DNA of 49,477 nt from Hungatella sp. UBA5385 (GTDB lineage Bacteria > Bacillota > Clostridia > Lachnospirales > Lachnospiraceae): positions 562 through 50,038 of the forward strand of contig DHOR01000025.1 in the NCBI GenBank assembly GCA_002409995.1, in the 5' to 3' direction. Of this stretch, positions 24,736-33,018 are shown in pieces. Under the pieces are notes generated by a model that made no database searches, was not told the DNA's origin, and saw nothing but the letters and a program-made list of their open reading frames with translations. Positions within the stretch are counted from its first letter, which is position 1. Each line of letters begins with the position of its first letter. The position numbers were made by a program, and so were the translations under genes.

Positions 24736-25350
24736 TTACTTGATTGTACCTACAATCTTTATGTTCCCACCATCTTTGAACAGACCGGAACAATTATACT
24801 GCCAAGTTCCTTTTTCCAAAGCTATCTCTTTTGTTACGTCAGTGGAACCGATTGTAATGCGCTGTTCTTTACCGTTGGGGTCAAATAAGAATAAATCTAC
24901 AGTTCCGCCTTTGATATCAGAAGTAATATTTAAGGTTAATGTTTGACCATTTTCCGCTTGGAATGAGCCAGATTTGGCTATGTTCGTCTGGTTGGAATTA
25001 TTGACTAAATTTATAACCACATTCCCATCGGTATTGATGTCGCTAATAACTTCATGGGAAATGTTATTGCCGGGAATTAAATCTACCGTATTATTTACGC
25101 CATCATAATTAACGGTATATCCCAGCTTTTCAAGCAGTTCATTTGCCGGCATATACAAACTGGCGTTTTGCTCAGAATCCATTGTAACCATAATTAAGGA
25201 CTTGCTAAGGGGCAAAGAATCCCCGTTAATCGTAACTTTTGTATTGCTTAAAGTCGCGGATTTAATGCCTGTTGCAGCAAATGCCGTGGTAATCCCCAGC
25301 GTTCCAATGATAATCCCCGCTACTAAACTTTTTGCATCAAACTTTTTCAT
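24736..25350 (-). CDS. Secreted protein with copper-amine-oxidase-like stalk segment
   Basis: This 204-residue protein has a signal peptide (SLVAGIIIGTLGITTAFAAT). The segment at about residues 38-93 (VTINGDSLPLSK, YMPANELLEKLGYTVNYDG, NTVDLIPG) resembles the stalk domain of Clostridial surface proteins. A beta-rich C-terminal half (NGQTLTLNITSDIKGGTVDL, GTWQYNCSGLFKDGG) looks like a pre-peptidase or jelly-roll type fold. The start follows AAGGGGGAT. It is monocistronic. It is exported; the function is unknown. Confidence 0.8.
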   Translation of the reverse strand: MKKFDAKSLVAGIIIGTLGITTAFAATGIKSATLSNTKVTINGDSLPLSKSLIMVTMDSEQNASLYMPANELLEKLGYTVNYDGVNNTVDLIPGNNISHEVISDINTDGNVVINLVNNSNQTNIAKSGSFQAENGQTLTLNITSDIKGGTVDLFLFDPNGKEQRITIGSTDVTKEIALEKGTWQYNCSGLFKDGGNIKIVGTIK

Positions 25351-25449
25351 TATTATCCCCCTTCAGTTTTAGAATATGCTTAATATAGCCATTATAACAT
25401 AGATGGCAGCATACTGAACATAATTTTTTATATATTTTATGCCCAAATT

Positions 25450-25495
25450 AAAAAATGAGAAAGGCGCTGCAGAATCATTATTTTGCAGTACCCTT
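25450..25495 (-). terminator. Terminator of the citrate synthase gene
   Basis: On the minus strand, AAGG-gta-CTGCA pairs with TGCAG-cgc-CCTT (arms 25484-25495 and 25461-25471), followed by TCTCATTTTTTAA. It lies about 55 bases after the stop codon. Confidence 0.75.
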
Positions 25496-25549
25496 CCCTT
25501 ATACAAATTACTTTTATAACTTTCTATAACAGCTTCTACCTAATCACTC

Positions 25550-26908
25550 TTATCTCTCATCCAACGGCACATAATCCGCTTCTTCCATTACACTGTTATA
25601 AGCAGGACGAATAATCTTATCCATATTAATCAGCTCTTCGATTCTATGAGCACTCCAGCCCACAATTCTTGCAATAGCGAATATAGGTGTAAATAATTCC
25701 TTAGGAATATCCAGCATACTGTAAACAAAGCCGCTGTAGAAGTCCACGTTTGCACTTACGCCTTTATAAATTCTTCTCTCATCTGCAATGACCTGAGGTG
25801 CAAGGCGTTCTACCATGGAATAGAGGTTAAAGTCTTCCATACGGCCCTTTTCCTCTGACAGCTGCTGTACAAAACGTTTGAAAATCTCAGCACGGGGGTC
25901 TGATTTGGAATAAACAGCATGACCCATACCATAGATTAATCCCTTTTTATCAAATGCTTCTTTATGTAACAGCTTTCTTAAATAAGCCTCAACCTCTGCC
26001 TCATCTGTCCAGTCCTTTACTTCATTTCTAAGGTCATCCATCATCGATACTACCTTAATGTTGGCACCGCCGTGTTTTGGTCCCTTTAAGGAGGCAAGAG
26101 CTGCAGCCACTACAGAATATGTGTCAGTGCCTGAAGAAGTAACAACATGAGTTGTAAATGTGGAGTTATTACCGCCGCCATGTTCCATATGAAGAACCAG
26201 AGCAAGGTCCAGTACATGAGCTTCTACCTGGGAATACTTCTTATCAGGGCGGAGAAGACGGAGTAGATTCTCTGCTGTTGACAGATTCTCATCCGGTCTG
26301 TGAATGTACATACTGCCACCGCATTCGTAGTGATTGTAAGCATGGAATCCATATACTGCCAGCATTGGCATAACGCTGATCAGCATCAGACTCTGCCGCA
26401 GTACATTGGGTATGGAGATATCATCTGTATTCTCATCATAAGATGACAGGGTCAAAATACTTCTTGCAAGGCTTGTCATCATATCTTCACTTGGTGCCTT
26501 CATGACAACGTCACGTACAAAGTTGGTTGGTAGAGTCCTGCTGTAGCTGAGGGTCTGCTTAAACCGCAGCAGCTGCTCCTTATCAGGCAGATCACCGAAC
26601 AGAAGAAGATAAGCAATTTCCTCGAAACCATATCTTCCTTCCTTCACCAGACCGCCTACCAGATCATAGATATTATAACCGCGGTAAAATAGCTGGCCTT
26701 CGCAGGGAACCTTCTCTCCATCAACCATTTTGCTGGACAGAATCTTGGACACCTTGGTAAGACCTGCTACAACACCTTTGCCGCTCTTATCTCTCAGTCC
26801 TCGCTTCACGTCATTCTTTTCATATAAATCCAGGTCAATTTTCTCATCATTTAAACAAATATTGGACCATTCGTCCAAATATGTCTTAAATTCATTCTGG
26901 TTTATCAT
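25550..26908 (-). CDS. gltA: Citrate synthase (citrate/2-methylcitrate synthase family)
   Basis: This 452-residue enzyme condenses acetyl-CoA (or propionyl-CoA) with oxaloacetate. Active-site regions are visible: HMEHGGGNNSTFTTHVV with the oxaloacetate-binding histidine, GMGHAVYSKSDPRAE with the catalytic histidine and aspartate, and GWSAHRIEEL with a substrate arginine. The N-terminal extension before GVVAGLTKVSKI is typical of Clostridial forms. The frame is open to 26992, but I start at 26908, where MINQNEF follows AGAGGTG (26914-26920). It is monocistronic and divergent from the TRIC channel operon. No aconitase or isocitrate dehydrogenase gene is nearby. Confidence 0.95.
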   Translation of the reverse strand: MINQNEFKTYLDEWSNICLNDEKIDLDLYEKNDVKRGLRDKSGKGVVAGLTKVSKILSSKMVDGEKVPCEGQLFYRGYNIYDLVGGLVKEGRYGFEEIAYLLLFGDLPDKEQLLRFKQTLSYSRTLPTNFVRDVVMKAPSEDMMTSLARSILTLSSYDENTDDISIPNVLRQSLMLISVMPMLAVYGFHAYNHYECGGSMYIHRPDENLSTAENLLRLLRPDKKYSQVEAHVLDLALVLHMEHGGGNNSTFTTHVVTSSGTDTYSVVAAALASLKGPKHGGANIKVVSMMDDLRNEVKDWTDEAEVEAYLRKLLHKEAFDKKGLIYGMGHAVYSKSDPRAEIFKRFVQQLSEEKGRMEDFNLYSMVERLAPQVIADERRIYKGVSANVDFYSGFVYSMLDIPKELFTPIFAIARIVGWSAHRIEELINMDKIIRPAYNSVMEEADYVPLDER

Positions 26909-27293
26909 GTTAACACCTCTTTCTAAAAATGATATCATCGGGTTTCTTTCTTCCCACATGACTCGCCAGCATCCCCTTTTACTGCGGCACATCTGGGATC
27001 ATATTATTTCCCATCTCCTTCCAAATATTACAAAAGTCAGTTATTGTTCACTTTTGAACCTTTTCACTTTCAATAATAATATATAATTTTAACTTAAATT
27101 GCAAGTGGAATTTTTTATGTTTGTACAATTTCAACTAATTTATTATAACATGGCATTTTTCACACTACCATAAGTTTTTATCTGATTTCTCTCTGATTTT
27201 ATTGACAAAATTCGCAGAGAAACGTATACTTTCTTTGATTTCCTTCCATAGAAATCTTTAATTAAAACGAATATGTTTTTGGAGGTATGATTT
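26909..27293. other. Divergent promoter region between citrate synthase and the TRIC gene
   Basis: This 385-base gene-free interval contains the start regions of both divergent genes. The plus-strand promoter at 27202-27230 is clear. On the minus side the 5' region of citrate synthase is long (over 150 bases to the first AT-rich, promoter-like DNA near 27070-27150), leaving room for a leader. I see no recognisable riboswitch or T-box, and no strong repeats. Confidence 0.5.
27202..27230 (+). promoter_or_regulatory. SigA-type promoter for the TRIC/DUF1461 operon
   Basis: TTGACA (27202-27207), a 17-base spacer and TATACT (27225-27230). The spacing is ideal and the leader to the ATG at 27294 is about 57 bases. 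Confidence 0.8.
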
Positions 27294-27956
27294 ATGAATA
27301 TAGATTTTTCGCTGCTTTTCTTTGTGGAAGCGGTGGGAACAATAGCATTTGCCTCTTCAGGAGCCATGGTTGCCATTAAAAAGCAGCTGGACCTTCTGGG
27401 AGTTATTGTCTTAGGTGTTACAACCGCTGTAGGAGGGGGAATGATGCGGGATATTATTATCGGCAATGTGCCGCCCAATCTCTTTAAAAATCCCATTTAT
27501 GTATTACTTGCCTTTGTTACGGTTATGATTCTCTTTATAATCGTGAGAAGGAACCAGCAGATTCTGGCCAGCCGCTCCATTGAAATGTATGAAAGATTTA
27601 TGAATATCTTTGATGCTGTAGGGCTGGGGGCTTTTACTGTAGTAGGAATTGACACAGCTGTGCTGGCAGGTTATGGAGAGTACCATTTTCTCATTATATT
27701 CCTGGGCGTTATTACAGGTGTTGGAGGAGGAATTCTTCGGGATATTATGGCAAAAGAAACACCCTACATTTTAAGAAAGCATGTTTATGCCAGCGCTTCT
27801 ATTGTGGGAGCCATTCTCTATGCAGGCTTGCTGGATCATATTAATAATGATATTGCAATGGTGCTGGGAGCTTGTTCTGTTGTTCTCATTCGTGTACTGG
27901 CTACCCGCTACTGCTGGAATCTGCCTACTGCAACCAAGAAAGGAGACCATTTATGA
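27294..27956 (+). CDS. TRIC cation channel family protein (UPF0126)
   Basis: This 220-residue membrane protein has two tandem UPF0126 repeats. Each carries the glycine-rich GGGMMRDIIIGNVPP or GGGILRDIMAKETPY signature, and there are seven hydrophobic helices in all. The family includes trimeric cation (K+-permeable) channels; the physiological role in bacteria is unclear. The start follows GGAGGT (27281-27286). It overlaps the next gene by four bases (ATGA). Confidence 0.93.
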   Translation: MNIDFSLLFFVEAVGTIAFASSGAMVAIKKQLDLLGVIVLGVTTAVGGGMMRDIIIGNVPPNLFKNPIYVLLAFVTVMILFIIVRRNQQILASRSIEMYERFMNIFDAVGLGAFTVVGIDTAVLAGYGEYHFLIIFLGVITGVGGGILRDIMAKETPYILRKHVYASASIVGAILYAGLLDHINNDIAMVLGACSVVLIRVLATRYCWNLPTATKKGDHL

Positions 27957-28648
27957 AACAATTTATCCAAACTGCTATAGGTATCCTGTTTTCCTTCTGC
28001 CTTATGATCACTCTTCTCTTCACTTCCATTGAAGCAGTTGTCTACTGGACACCAGGGTATTTCGAAAAAGAGTATACCAAATACAATGTAACAGATGATG
28101 TTCAGATGACAATGGAGGACTTACTTCAGGTAACAGATGAAATGATGGCCTATCTCCGCGGAAATAGAGAGGACCTTCATGTAGACACCACCATGGGAGG
28201 TGTTCAGCGGGAATTTTTCAATGAACGGGAAATCGCTCATATGGAGGATGTGCAGGGGCTGTTTCTTGATGCGATCTCTCTGCGCAGAGGCTGTCTGTTA
28301 ATCATGGCACTCTGTATTATTATTCTGCTTCTGCTGAAAGCTGATTTCAAAAGGAGATTCCCCTTATCTGTATTAATTGGAACCGGCATCTTCTTTGGCG
28401 CTGCTGTTGTACTGGCGATAATTATTTCCACAGACTTTAACAAATATTTTGTCATGTTCCACCATATGTTCTTCAATAATGATCTATGGATTCTGGATTC
28501 TGCAACTGATATGCTGATCAATATTGTGCCGGAGGGATTCTTCAGTGACACTGTATTTCGTATCTGCACCACCTTTTTTACAGGTGTTTTGGTGATATTG
28601 GGTATCTGTGCTGCTTTACTTTTTAAACATAAAAAAACTGATAAATAA
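27953..28648 (+). CDS. TIGR01906/DUF1461 family integral membrane protein
   Basis: This 231-residue protein has an N-terminal helix (TAIGILFSFCLMITLLF), an external segment of about 90 residues, then three helices. The family signature FHHMFFNNDLWILDSATDML is near the C-terminus, followed by PEGFF. The start at 27953 overlaps the TRIC stop by four bases and follows AAGGAG (27939-27944). The function of the family is unknown; co-transcription with a cation channel is the only hint. Confidence 0.92.
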   Translation: MKQFIQTAIGILFSFCLMITLLFTSIEAVVYWTPGYFEKEYTKYNVTDDVQMTMEDLLQVTDEMMAYLRGNREDLHVDTTMGGVQREFFNEREIAHMEDVQGLFLDAISLRRGCLLIMALCIIILLLLKADFKRRFPLSVLIGTGIFFGAAVVLAIIISTDFNKYFVMFHHMFFNNDLWILDSATDMLINIVPEGFFSDTVFRICTTFFTGVLVILGICAALLFKHKKTDK

Positions 28649-28655
28649 TGATATG

Positions 28656-28690
28656 GGATACTTGCCAACATGGTACAGTATCCTTTTTTT
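28656..28690 (+). terminator. Terminator of the TRIC/DUF1461 operon
   Basis: GGATACT (28656-28662) pairs with AGTATCC (28677-28683), with an inner CC/GG pair, followed by seven Ts (28684-28690). It starts eight bases after the stop codon. Confidence 0.9.
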
Positions 28691-28717
28691 GTACTTCTGT
28701 ATAGTCAATATGAAGTC

Positions 28718-29248
28718 TTAAGCTGTTGTCCAATACTGGAAGTCAATATATTCCGTTTCAGTCTCTATTAGATAATCAGAAAAATTCCATGCTTCAATCA
28801 TACCATACCGAATAATAGTTTGTATGGGAGATTGGAAAGCAAGCTCAGCTAATGGATTGGCAATTTGCAGCCAGTCTGCACGAAAATCTGCTTCATATAC
28901 AGTCTTATGCAATACCTGCCCAGTTTCATTGATTGCAAGATACTCAGGAATCCAAATAGAGCTTAGATAAGTTTTCCATTCTTTTTCATTAAAATTATTA
29001 AATGGAGGTTTATTCTTATCCCACTCCTGAGAATCATATAAATCATGAATAAACAAAAGCGGATACGCATTCCCTATTGACGAAAAGTATTTTTTCGAAA
29101 CAGCACAAAAGTAACCGCCTTGTTCGCTGCTATCCTTACTGGAAATACGATCAGAACGTATAATCTCTAAGGAGGCGGATAAATTAATTTGTGTGGCATA
29201 ATCGGCTAAAATATCCGGGTTATTAAATAGTTCAGTAAGGGTTTCCAT
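28718..29248 (-). CDS. Hypothetical soluble protein
   Basis: This 176-residue acidic cytosolic protein has no signal peptide or membrane helix. It is rich in aromatic residues (WKTYLSSIWIPEYLAI, EYIDFQYWTTA). The stretch GYFCAVSKKYFSSIGNAYPLLFIHDL gives no family I can name with confidence. Length and character would fit an immunity or SUKH-like protein, but that is speculative. The start at 29248 follows AGAGG (29257-29261), preferred over ATG 29254, which is too close. It stands alone, divergent from the PadR operon. Confidence 0.65.
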   Translation of the reverse strand: METLTELFNNPDILADYATQINLSASLEIIRSDRISSKDSSEQGGYFCAVSKKYFSSIGNAYPLLFIHDLYDSQEWDKNKPPFNNFNEKEWKTYLSSIWIPEYLAINETGQVLHKTVYEADFRADWLQIANPLAELAFQSPIQTIIRYGMIEAWNFSDYLIETETEYIDFQYWTTA

Positions 29249-29335
29249 ATACATCCTCTTTTCAGATAATAATATTATTATATATGGTTTTAGCAAGAAA
29301 GGAAAGAGAAGCATATTTTTGTATCTCCGATAAAA

Positions 29336-29360
29336 ATATACCTTGACAGGCGAGGTATAT
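29336..29360. promoter_or_regulatory. PadR-type operator palindrome
   Basis: ATATACCT (29336-29343) and AGGTATAT (29353-29360) are perfect 8-base inverted repeats spaced by nine. The site overlaps the -35 box of the promoter at 29343-29371, about 35 bases upstream of the padR start. This fits autorepression by the PadR protein encoded by the first gene. Confidence 0.75.
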
Positions 29361-29371
29361 CATGTTATCTT
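29343..29371 (+). promoter_or_regulatory. SigA-type promoter of the PadR/HAAS/DUF4097 operon
   Basis: TTGACA (29343-29348), a 17-base spacer and TATCTT (29366-29371), leaving a leader of about 17 bases. The -35 lies within the palindrome. Confidence 0.75.
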
Positions 29372-29394
29372 TAATTTACAAGGAGGAGAGACAC

Positions 29395-29739
29395 ATGCTT
29401 AATATGTCAGACATGATCCGGGGCTACACTGACACCATTATACTGGCGCAGCTGTTAACTCATGACAGCTATGGATATGAACTGAACAAGAATATACACC
29501 AGGCTACCGATGGGTTGCTGGAGCTGAAGGAAGCCACCCTCTATACCACCTTCCGCCGCCTTGAAAACGGTGGTTATATAAAGTCATACTGGGGGGATGA
29601 AGCAACCGGTGCACGGCGCAGATACTATTCGATTACAGAGACAGGGCGCAAGCTATATGAAGAAAATTGCCTTGACTGGCAAACTGTTAAAAAAGTTATA
29701 GACCATTTATTATTAGGGGAGAGTAAAGATGAACGCTAA
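29395..29739 (+). CDS. PadR family transcriptional regulator
   Basis: This 114-residue winged-helix repressor has the family pattern DSYGYELNKNI, then ATLYTTFRRLENGGYI, then GARRRYYSITETGR. The start at 29395 follows AAGGAGGAG (29380-29388), better than an in-frame ATG at 29362. It is the first gene of an operon with a HAAS-domain membrane protein and a DUF4097 protein, a common set in which PadR controls an envelope-related module. It overlaps the next gene by 11 bases. It probably binds the palindrome over its own promoter. Confidence 0.94.
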   Translation: MLNMSDMIRGYTDTIILAQLLTHDSYGYELNKNIHQATDGLLELKEATLYTTFRRLENGGYIKSYWGDEATGARRRYYSITETGRKLYEENCLDWQTVKKVIDHLLLGESKDER

Positions 29740-30391
29740 AATCGAAAGCTATATTAATTCTCTATTTTTAGAGATACCACGTACAAAAAAAGCCATGGAG
29801 CTTCGAGATGAGCTAATGAGCAATATGGACGAACGATATGAAGACTACCTTCGGGAAGGTAAAAATGAATCTCAAGCTTACAGCTTAACAGTTGCCAGCA
29901 TGGGTGATATTGACGAGCTGATTGCAGAAGTGATGCCTGATGAGAACTTTAAGAAAGAAGCACAGCATTACCGTACACGTAACGCACGTAATATAGCAAT
30001 CGCCGTTGCTATGTATATCTTAGGCGGTGCGGTTGTTGTAGGAAGTTCCATTTTTGATGTTGATAATATTATGATTATGTCTGTGGTATGTCTTCTGGTA
30101 CTTGCAGCTATTGCAACCGCAATTATTATATATACCAACATGTCTACGCCGGTAGCTTATAAGGACTTTGATTCCTATGAGCTTAAGGAACGGGAATTTG
30201 ACAGCACCCCACTGGGCCAGGTAGCCAAGCTGGTTTTATCCATCTACTGGAGCATTGTTACGATTATATATCTGGCAATCAGCTTTATAACCTTTTCCTG
30301 GCATATAACCTGGATTATCTGGCCTATTGCAGGAATATTATCCGGAATTATCCACACTATTTTCCAATTGAGGCAAGCTTATGACAAATAA
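29729..30391 (+). CDS. HAAS/permease-prefix-domain membrane protein (DUF1700-like)
   Basis: This 220-residue protein has a cytosolic helical N-terminal domain of about 85 residues (KKAMELRDELMSNMDERYED, ASMGDIDELIAEVMPD), the HAAS-type adaptor often encoded next to PadR. Four hydrophobic helices follow, at about residues 90-108, 113-133, 165-190 and 193-212. In this family the N-terminal domain is thought to interact with PadR partners. It overlaps padR by 11 bases and the DUF4097 gene by 11 bases, implying tight coupling. Confidence 0.9.
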   Translation: MNAKIESYINSLFLEIPRTKKAMELRDELMSNMDERYEDYLREGKNESQAYSLTVASMGDIDELIAEVMPDENFKKEAQHYRTRNARNIAIAVAMYILGGAVVVGSSIFDVDNIMIMSVVCLLVLAAIATAIIIYTNMSTPVAYKDFDSYELKEREFDSTPLGQVAKLVLSIYWSIVTIIYLAISFITFSWHITWIIWPIAGILSGIIHTIFQLRQAYDK

Positions 30392-31193
30392 AAAATTACT
30401 TTATATCAAATTAATAACACTTATTATTTTATTTCTACTGATTTGTTTTACAAGTTTACAGTTTATCATGAGAGGTGGGCATAACATGGATTTTTCCTAT
30501 CATTCAGGCAAATTAATTTTATCAGAGAACTTTAACAATGTAGAAGCTTTGAAGGCTGATCTCACCTCCTTTTCTGTAGAAGTTGTTGAACATGATTCAG
30601 AAGAAGTACTTGTTGAATTCTACCGCACTGGCTTTGGCAAAAGCACAGAACCTGTCATGAATATATTAGATAACAGATTAACCATAGAGGAACCTATCAC
30701 GCTTTTGAACATTAACTTCTCCTCTGGTAAAATTTTAGTCTATGTTCCTGCAGGCTCACAGCTGCCTTATGATCTATCTACAGCCAGCGGAAGTGTTAAA
30801 CTGAATGCGTCCAGTTCTACAGCTGTTTTACGTACTATAAGCGGTTCTATCAAGGTTTACCAAGGTGGTGATCAGTTAAAGGCCAAAACTACCAGCGGTT
30901 CAATCAAAGCCTATGAGCCATTTCACAGGATTGAGTCCGGTACTACCAGCGGAAGTATAAAACTCACTGCTTCTCCTGATACAACTTCAATACAAAGTAA
31001 ATCAGTCAGCGGCAGTATCAAGGTGGAGCTTCATGATGTAGAAGATTATAGTATCAACTACAGTTCAGTAAGCGGTTCCTTCAGGAACGAATATGGAAAT
31101 AGCTCCATAACCAGTAACAATAGCTCCGCCGCACTGCAAATCAATGCTAAAACTACCAGCGGTTCCATTAAACTATGTGATTGGATCCAATAG
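30381..31193 (+). CDS. DUF4097-family beta-repeat membrane protein
   Basis: This 270-residue protein has an N-terminal membrane anchor (IKLITLIILFLLICF) and an external right-handed beta-type domain built from repeats ending SGS(I/V)K: ASGSVK, ISGSIK, TSGSIK, TSGSIK, VSGSIK, VSGSF, TSGSIK. That is the DUF4097 adhesin-like repeat. It is the last gene of the PadR operon. The role is unknown; an envelope-associated structure regulated with the HAAS protein is likely. Confidence 0.92.
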   Translation: MTNKKLLYIKLITLIILFLLICFTSLQFIMRGGHNMDFSYHSGKLILSENFNNVEALKADLTSFSVEVVEHDSEEVLVEFYRTGFGKSTEPVMNILDNRLTIEEPITLLNINFSSGKILVYVPAGSQLPYDLSTASGSVKLNASSSTAVLRTISGSIKVYQGGDQLKAKTTSGSIKAYEPFHRIESGTTSGSIKLTASPDTTSIQSKSVSGSIKVELHDVEDYSINYSSVSGSFRNEYGNSSITSNNSSAALQINAKTTSGSIKLCDWIQ

Positions 31194-31210
31194 AAATTAT
31201 AATTAAGTCA

Positions 31211-31270
31211 AAAAACAGGGCTCAGCTCCTTGGAGTAATCAATCTCACAGGGTGCTAAGCCCTGTTTTTA
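31211..31270 (+). terminator. Terminator of the PadR operon
   Basis: AAAAACAGGGCT (31211-31222) pairs with AAGCCCTGTTTTTA (31257-31270); an inner hairpin closes the long loop. It ends in five Ts and starts 18 bases after the stop codon. Confidence 0.85.
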
Positions 31271-31374
31271 TGGTAACCTATAGCGAATAAACCTTTACTT
31301 GTAACCAAAAATAACATATACTGTAAGTTGGATATTTATTGAAACTATGCCAAATTAATGGAGAGATTTACAAT

Positions 31375-32982
31375 ATGATGCAATTGATAAAAAGAGTATG
31401 GGCATTTTTTCTCTGCCTGATGCTTTTGACTGTACCCAATGTTCTGTATGCTGAGGCAGCTCCTGACTGGCCTGCTAATGTTTCAGTTCAGGCAGAAGCC
31501 GGAATTGTCATAGATGCGGATACGGGAACTGTACTCTGGGGTCAGAATATTCACAGTCAATATTATCCCGCCAGCATTACTAAAATTATGACTGCACTTT
31601 TGGTCATTGAAACATGTGACCTTGATGATGTGGTCACATTTTCCCATAATGCTGTGTTTAACGTAGAAACAGACAGCAGTAATGCAGAAATTAATGAAGG
31701 AGACAAGCTTTCTGTGAAAGACTGTCTCTATGCTCTGCTTTTAAAGTCTGCCAACGAAGCCGGCAACGCCCTGGCAGAACATGTGGCAGGCAGCAACGAG
31801 GCATTTGCAGAACTGATGAATGCTAAGGCTAAGGAACTGGGCTGTCTTAACACCCATTTTTCCAATCCCAGCGGTCTAAACGATCCTGAGCATTATACAT
31901 CAGCGTATGACATGGCATTGATTTCAAAAGCAGCATTTTCCAATCCTGTTTTTGAGGAAATTGATTCCACAGCCTATTACAAGCTTCCGCCGAATTCAAC
32001 ACATCCTGAGGGGCTGACTATATACCCCGGGCATAGGATGATGAAGAAAAGCACACCTTATTATTATCCTGGAGTTATTGGCGGAAAAACTGGTTATACC
32101 AGGATTGCAGGCAACACTCTGGTAACTTGTGCAGAGAAAAATGATATGAAGCTGATTACAGTCATTTTAAAGGGTAAAACCCCTCAATACTGGACTGATA
32201 CCAAACGTATGCTGGATTTTGGCTTTGAGAATTTCGTTTCTCTAAAAGCTGCTGATTATGAAACTTCTTACAGCTCCGTCACTGATGATTTAAACTTTGA
32301 CGGTCTGGCACTTAATAAACCGGAAGCGCTTGTTCTCAATCCTGACAGCCGGATTATTATTCCTAAAAATGCGAAATTTACCGATGCTGACCCTGAACTG
32401 AGCTACGACATTTCCGCAGGTGATCCTGAACATGCTGTTGCCAAGATCAATTACCGCTATAATGACAGAGTTATTGGCTGTACATTTTTGGAAATTAACG
32501 AAGAACTGCTTCAGCCAAAGCCTGCTGTTAAGACAGAACTTCCTGTGCCTGCTGCCGGATTATCCGGGGAAACTCTTGCCGGGGAAACACTCTCTGGGGA
32601 AATACTCTCCGGAGAAACAGAAGGAGGAAGCGGAGAAGCGGATACTTTCTCAGCCCCAGGGTCGGAGGATGCCGAAACTGAAGCTGAAACTGAGGATTAC
32701 AGAGAAAAAGCATTAAGACCATTTAAAATTCCTATGACTGCATGGCTGATTCTCATTGGAGTTGCTGCCATTGTGATTATTGGAGGACTTATAGTCTTTC
32801 TTATATACAAAAAGGAAAAGGAGCAGGAGGAGTATCTGATCCGCCGGGAAGAGCGTTTGCGCCGTCTGAAAGAATCCGGTGTGTCAGCAGATGAATTCCA
32901 GGCTCTTGTTGAGCGCAAGAAAAGCTCCTATATCGCCAAAAAGAAAAAAGGCGCCAATAAAAAAGGCGGCCGGAAATTCTGA
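31375..32982 (+). CDS. D-alanyl-D-alanine carboxypeptidase (DacF-type PBP5 family) with C-terminal tail
   Basis: This 535-residue exported low-molecular-weight penicillin-binding protein trims the terminal D-Ala of peptidoglycan stem peptides. A signal peptide (residues 7-27, ending YAEA) precedes the S11 peptidase domain with S67-x-x-K70 (SITK), S125-A-N127 and K238-T-G. It is longer than usual. After the C-terminal beta domain comes a linker of about five repeats of (S/A)GET/IL and acidic residues, a membrane helix (WLILIGVAAIVIIGGLIVF) and a highly basic cytosolic tail ending KKGGRKF. The start at 31375 (ATG ATG) follows GGAGAG (31360-31365). It lies 36 bases before the KdpD-like kinase gene and may share its transcript. 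Confidence 0.93.
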   Translation: MMQLIKRVWAFFLCLMLLTVPNVLYAEAAPDWPANVSVQAEAGIVIDADTGTVLWGQNIHSQYYPASITKIMTALLVIETCDLDDVVTFSHNAVFNVETDSSNAEINEGDKLSVKDCLYALLLKSANEAGNALAEHVAGSNEAFAELMNAKAKELGCLNTHFSNPSGLNDPEHYTSAYDMALISKAAFSNPVFEEIDSTAYYKLPPNSTHPEGLTIYPGHRMMKKSTPYYYPGVIGGKTGYTRIAGNTLVTCAEKNDMKLITVILKGKTPQYWTDTKRMLDFGFENFVSLKAADYETSYSSVTDDLNFDGLALNKPEALVLNPDSRIIIPKNAKFTDADPELSYDISAGDPEHAVAKINYRYNDRVIGCTFLEINEELLQPKPAVKTELPVPAAGLSGETLAGETLSGEILSGETEGGSGEADTFSAPGSEDAETEAETEDYREKALRPFKIPMTAWLILIGVAAIVIIGGLIVFLIYKKEKEQEEYLIRREERLRRLKESGVSADEFQALVERKKSSYIAKKKKGANKKGGRKF

Positions 32983-33018
32983 TAACATTCTGATAACAGG
33001 AAGGTGAATCATAGAGTA

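Noticed and set aside
26909..27201. Riboswitch or T-box leader of citrate synthase
   Set aside because: The leader region is long, but I see no conserved T-box sequence, specifier stem or known riboswitch core.
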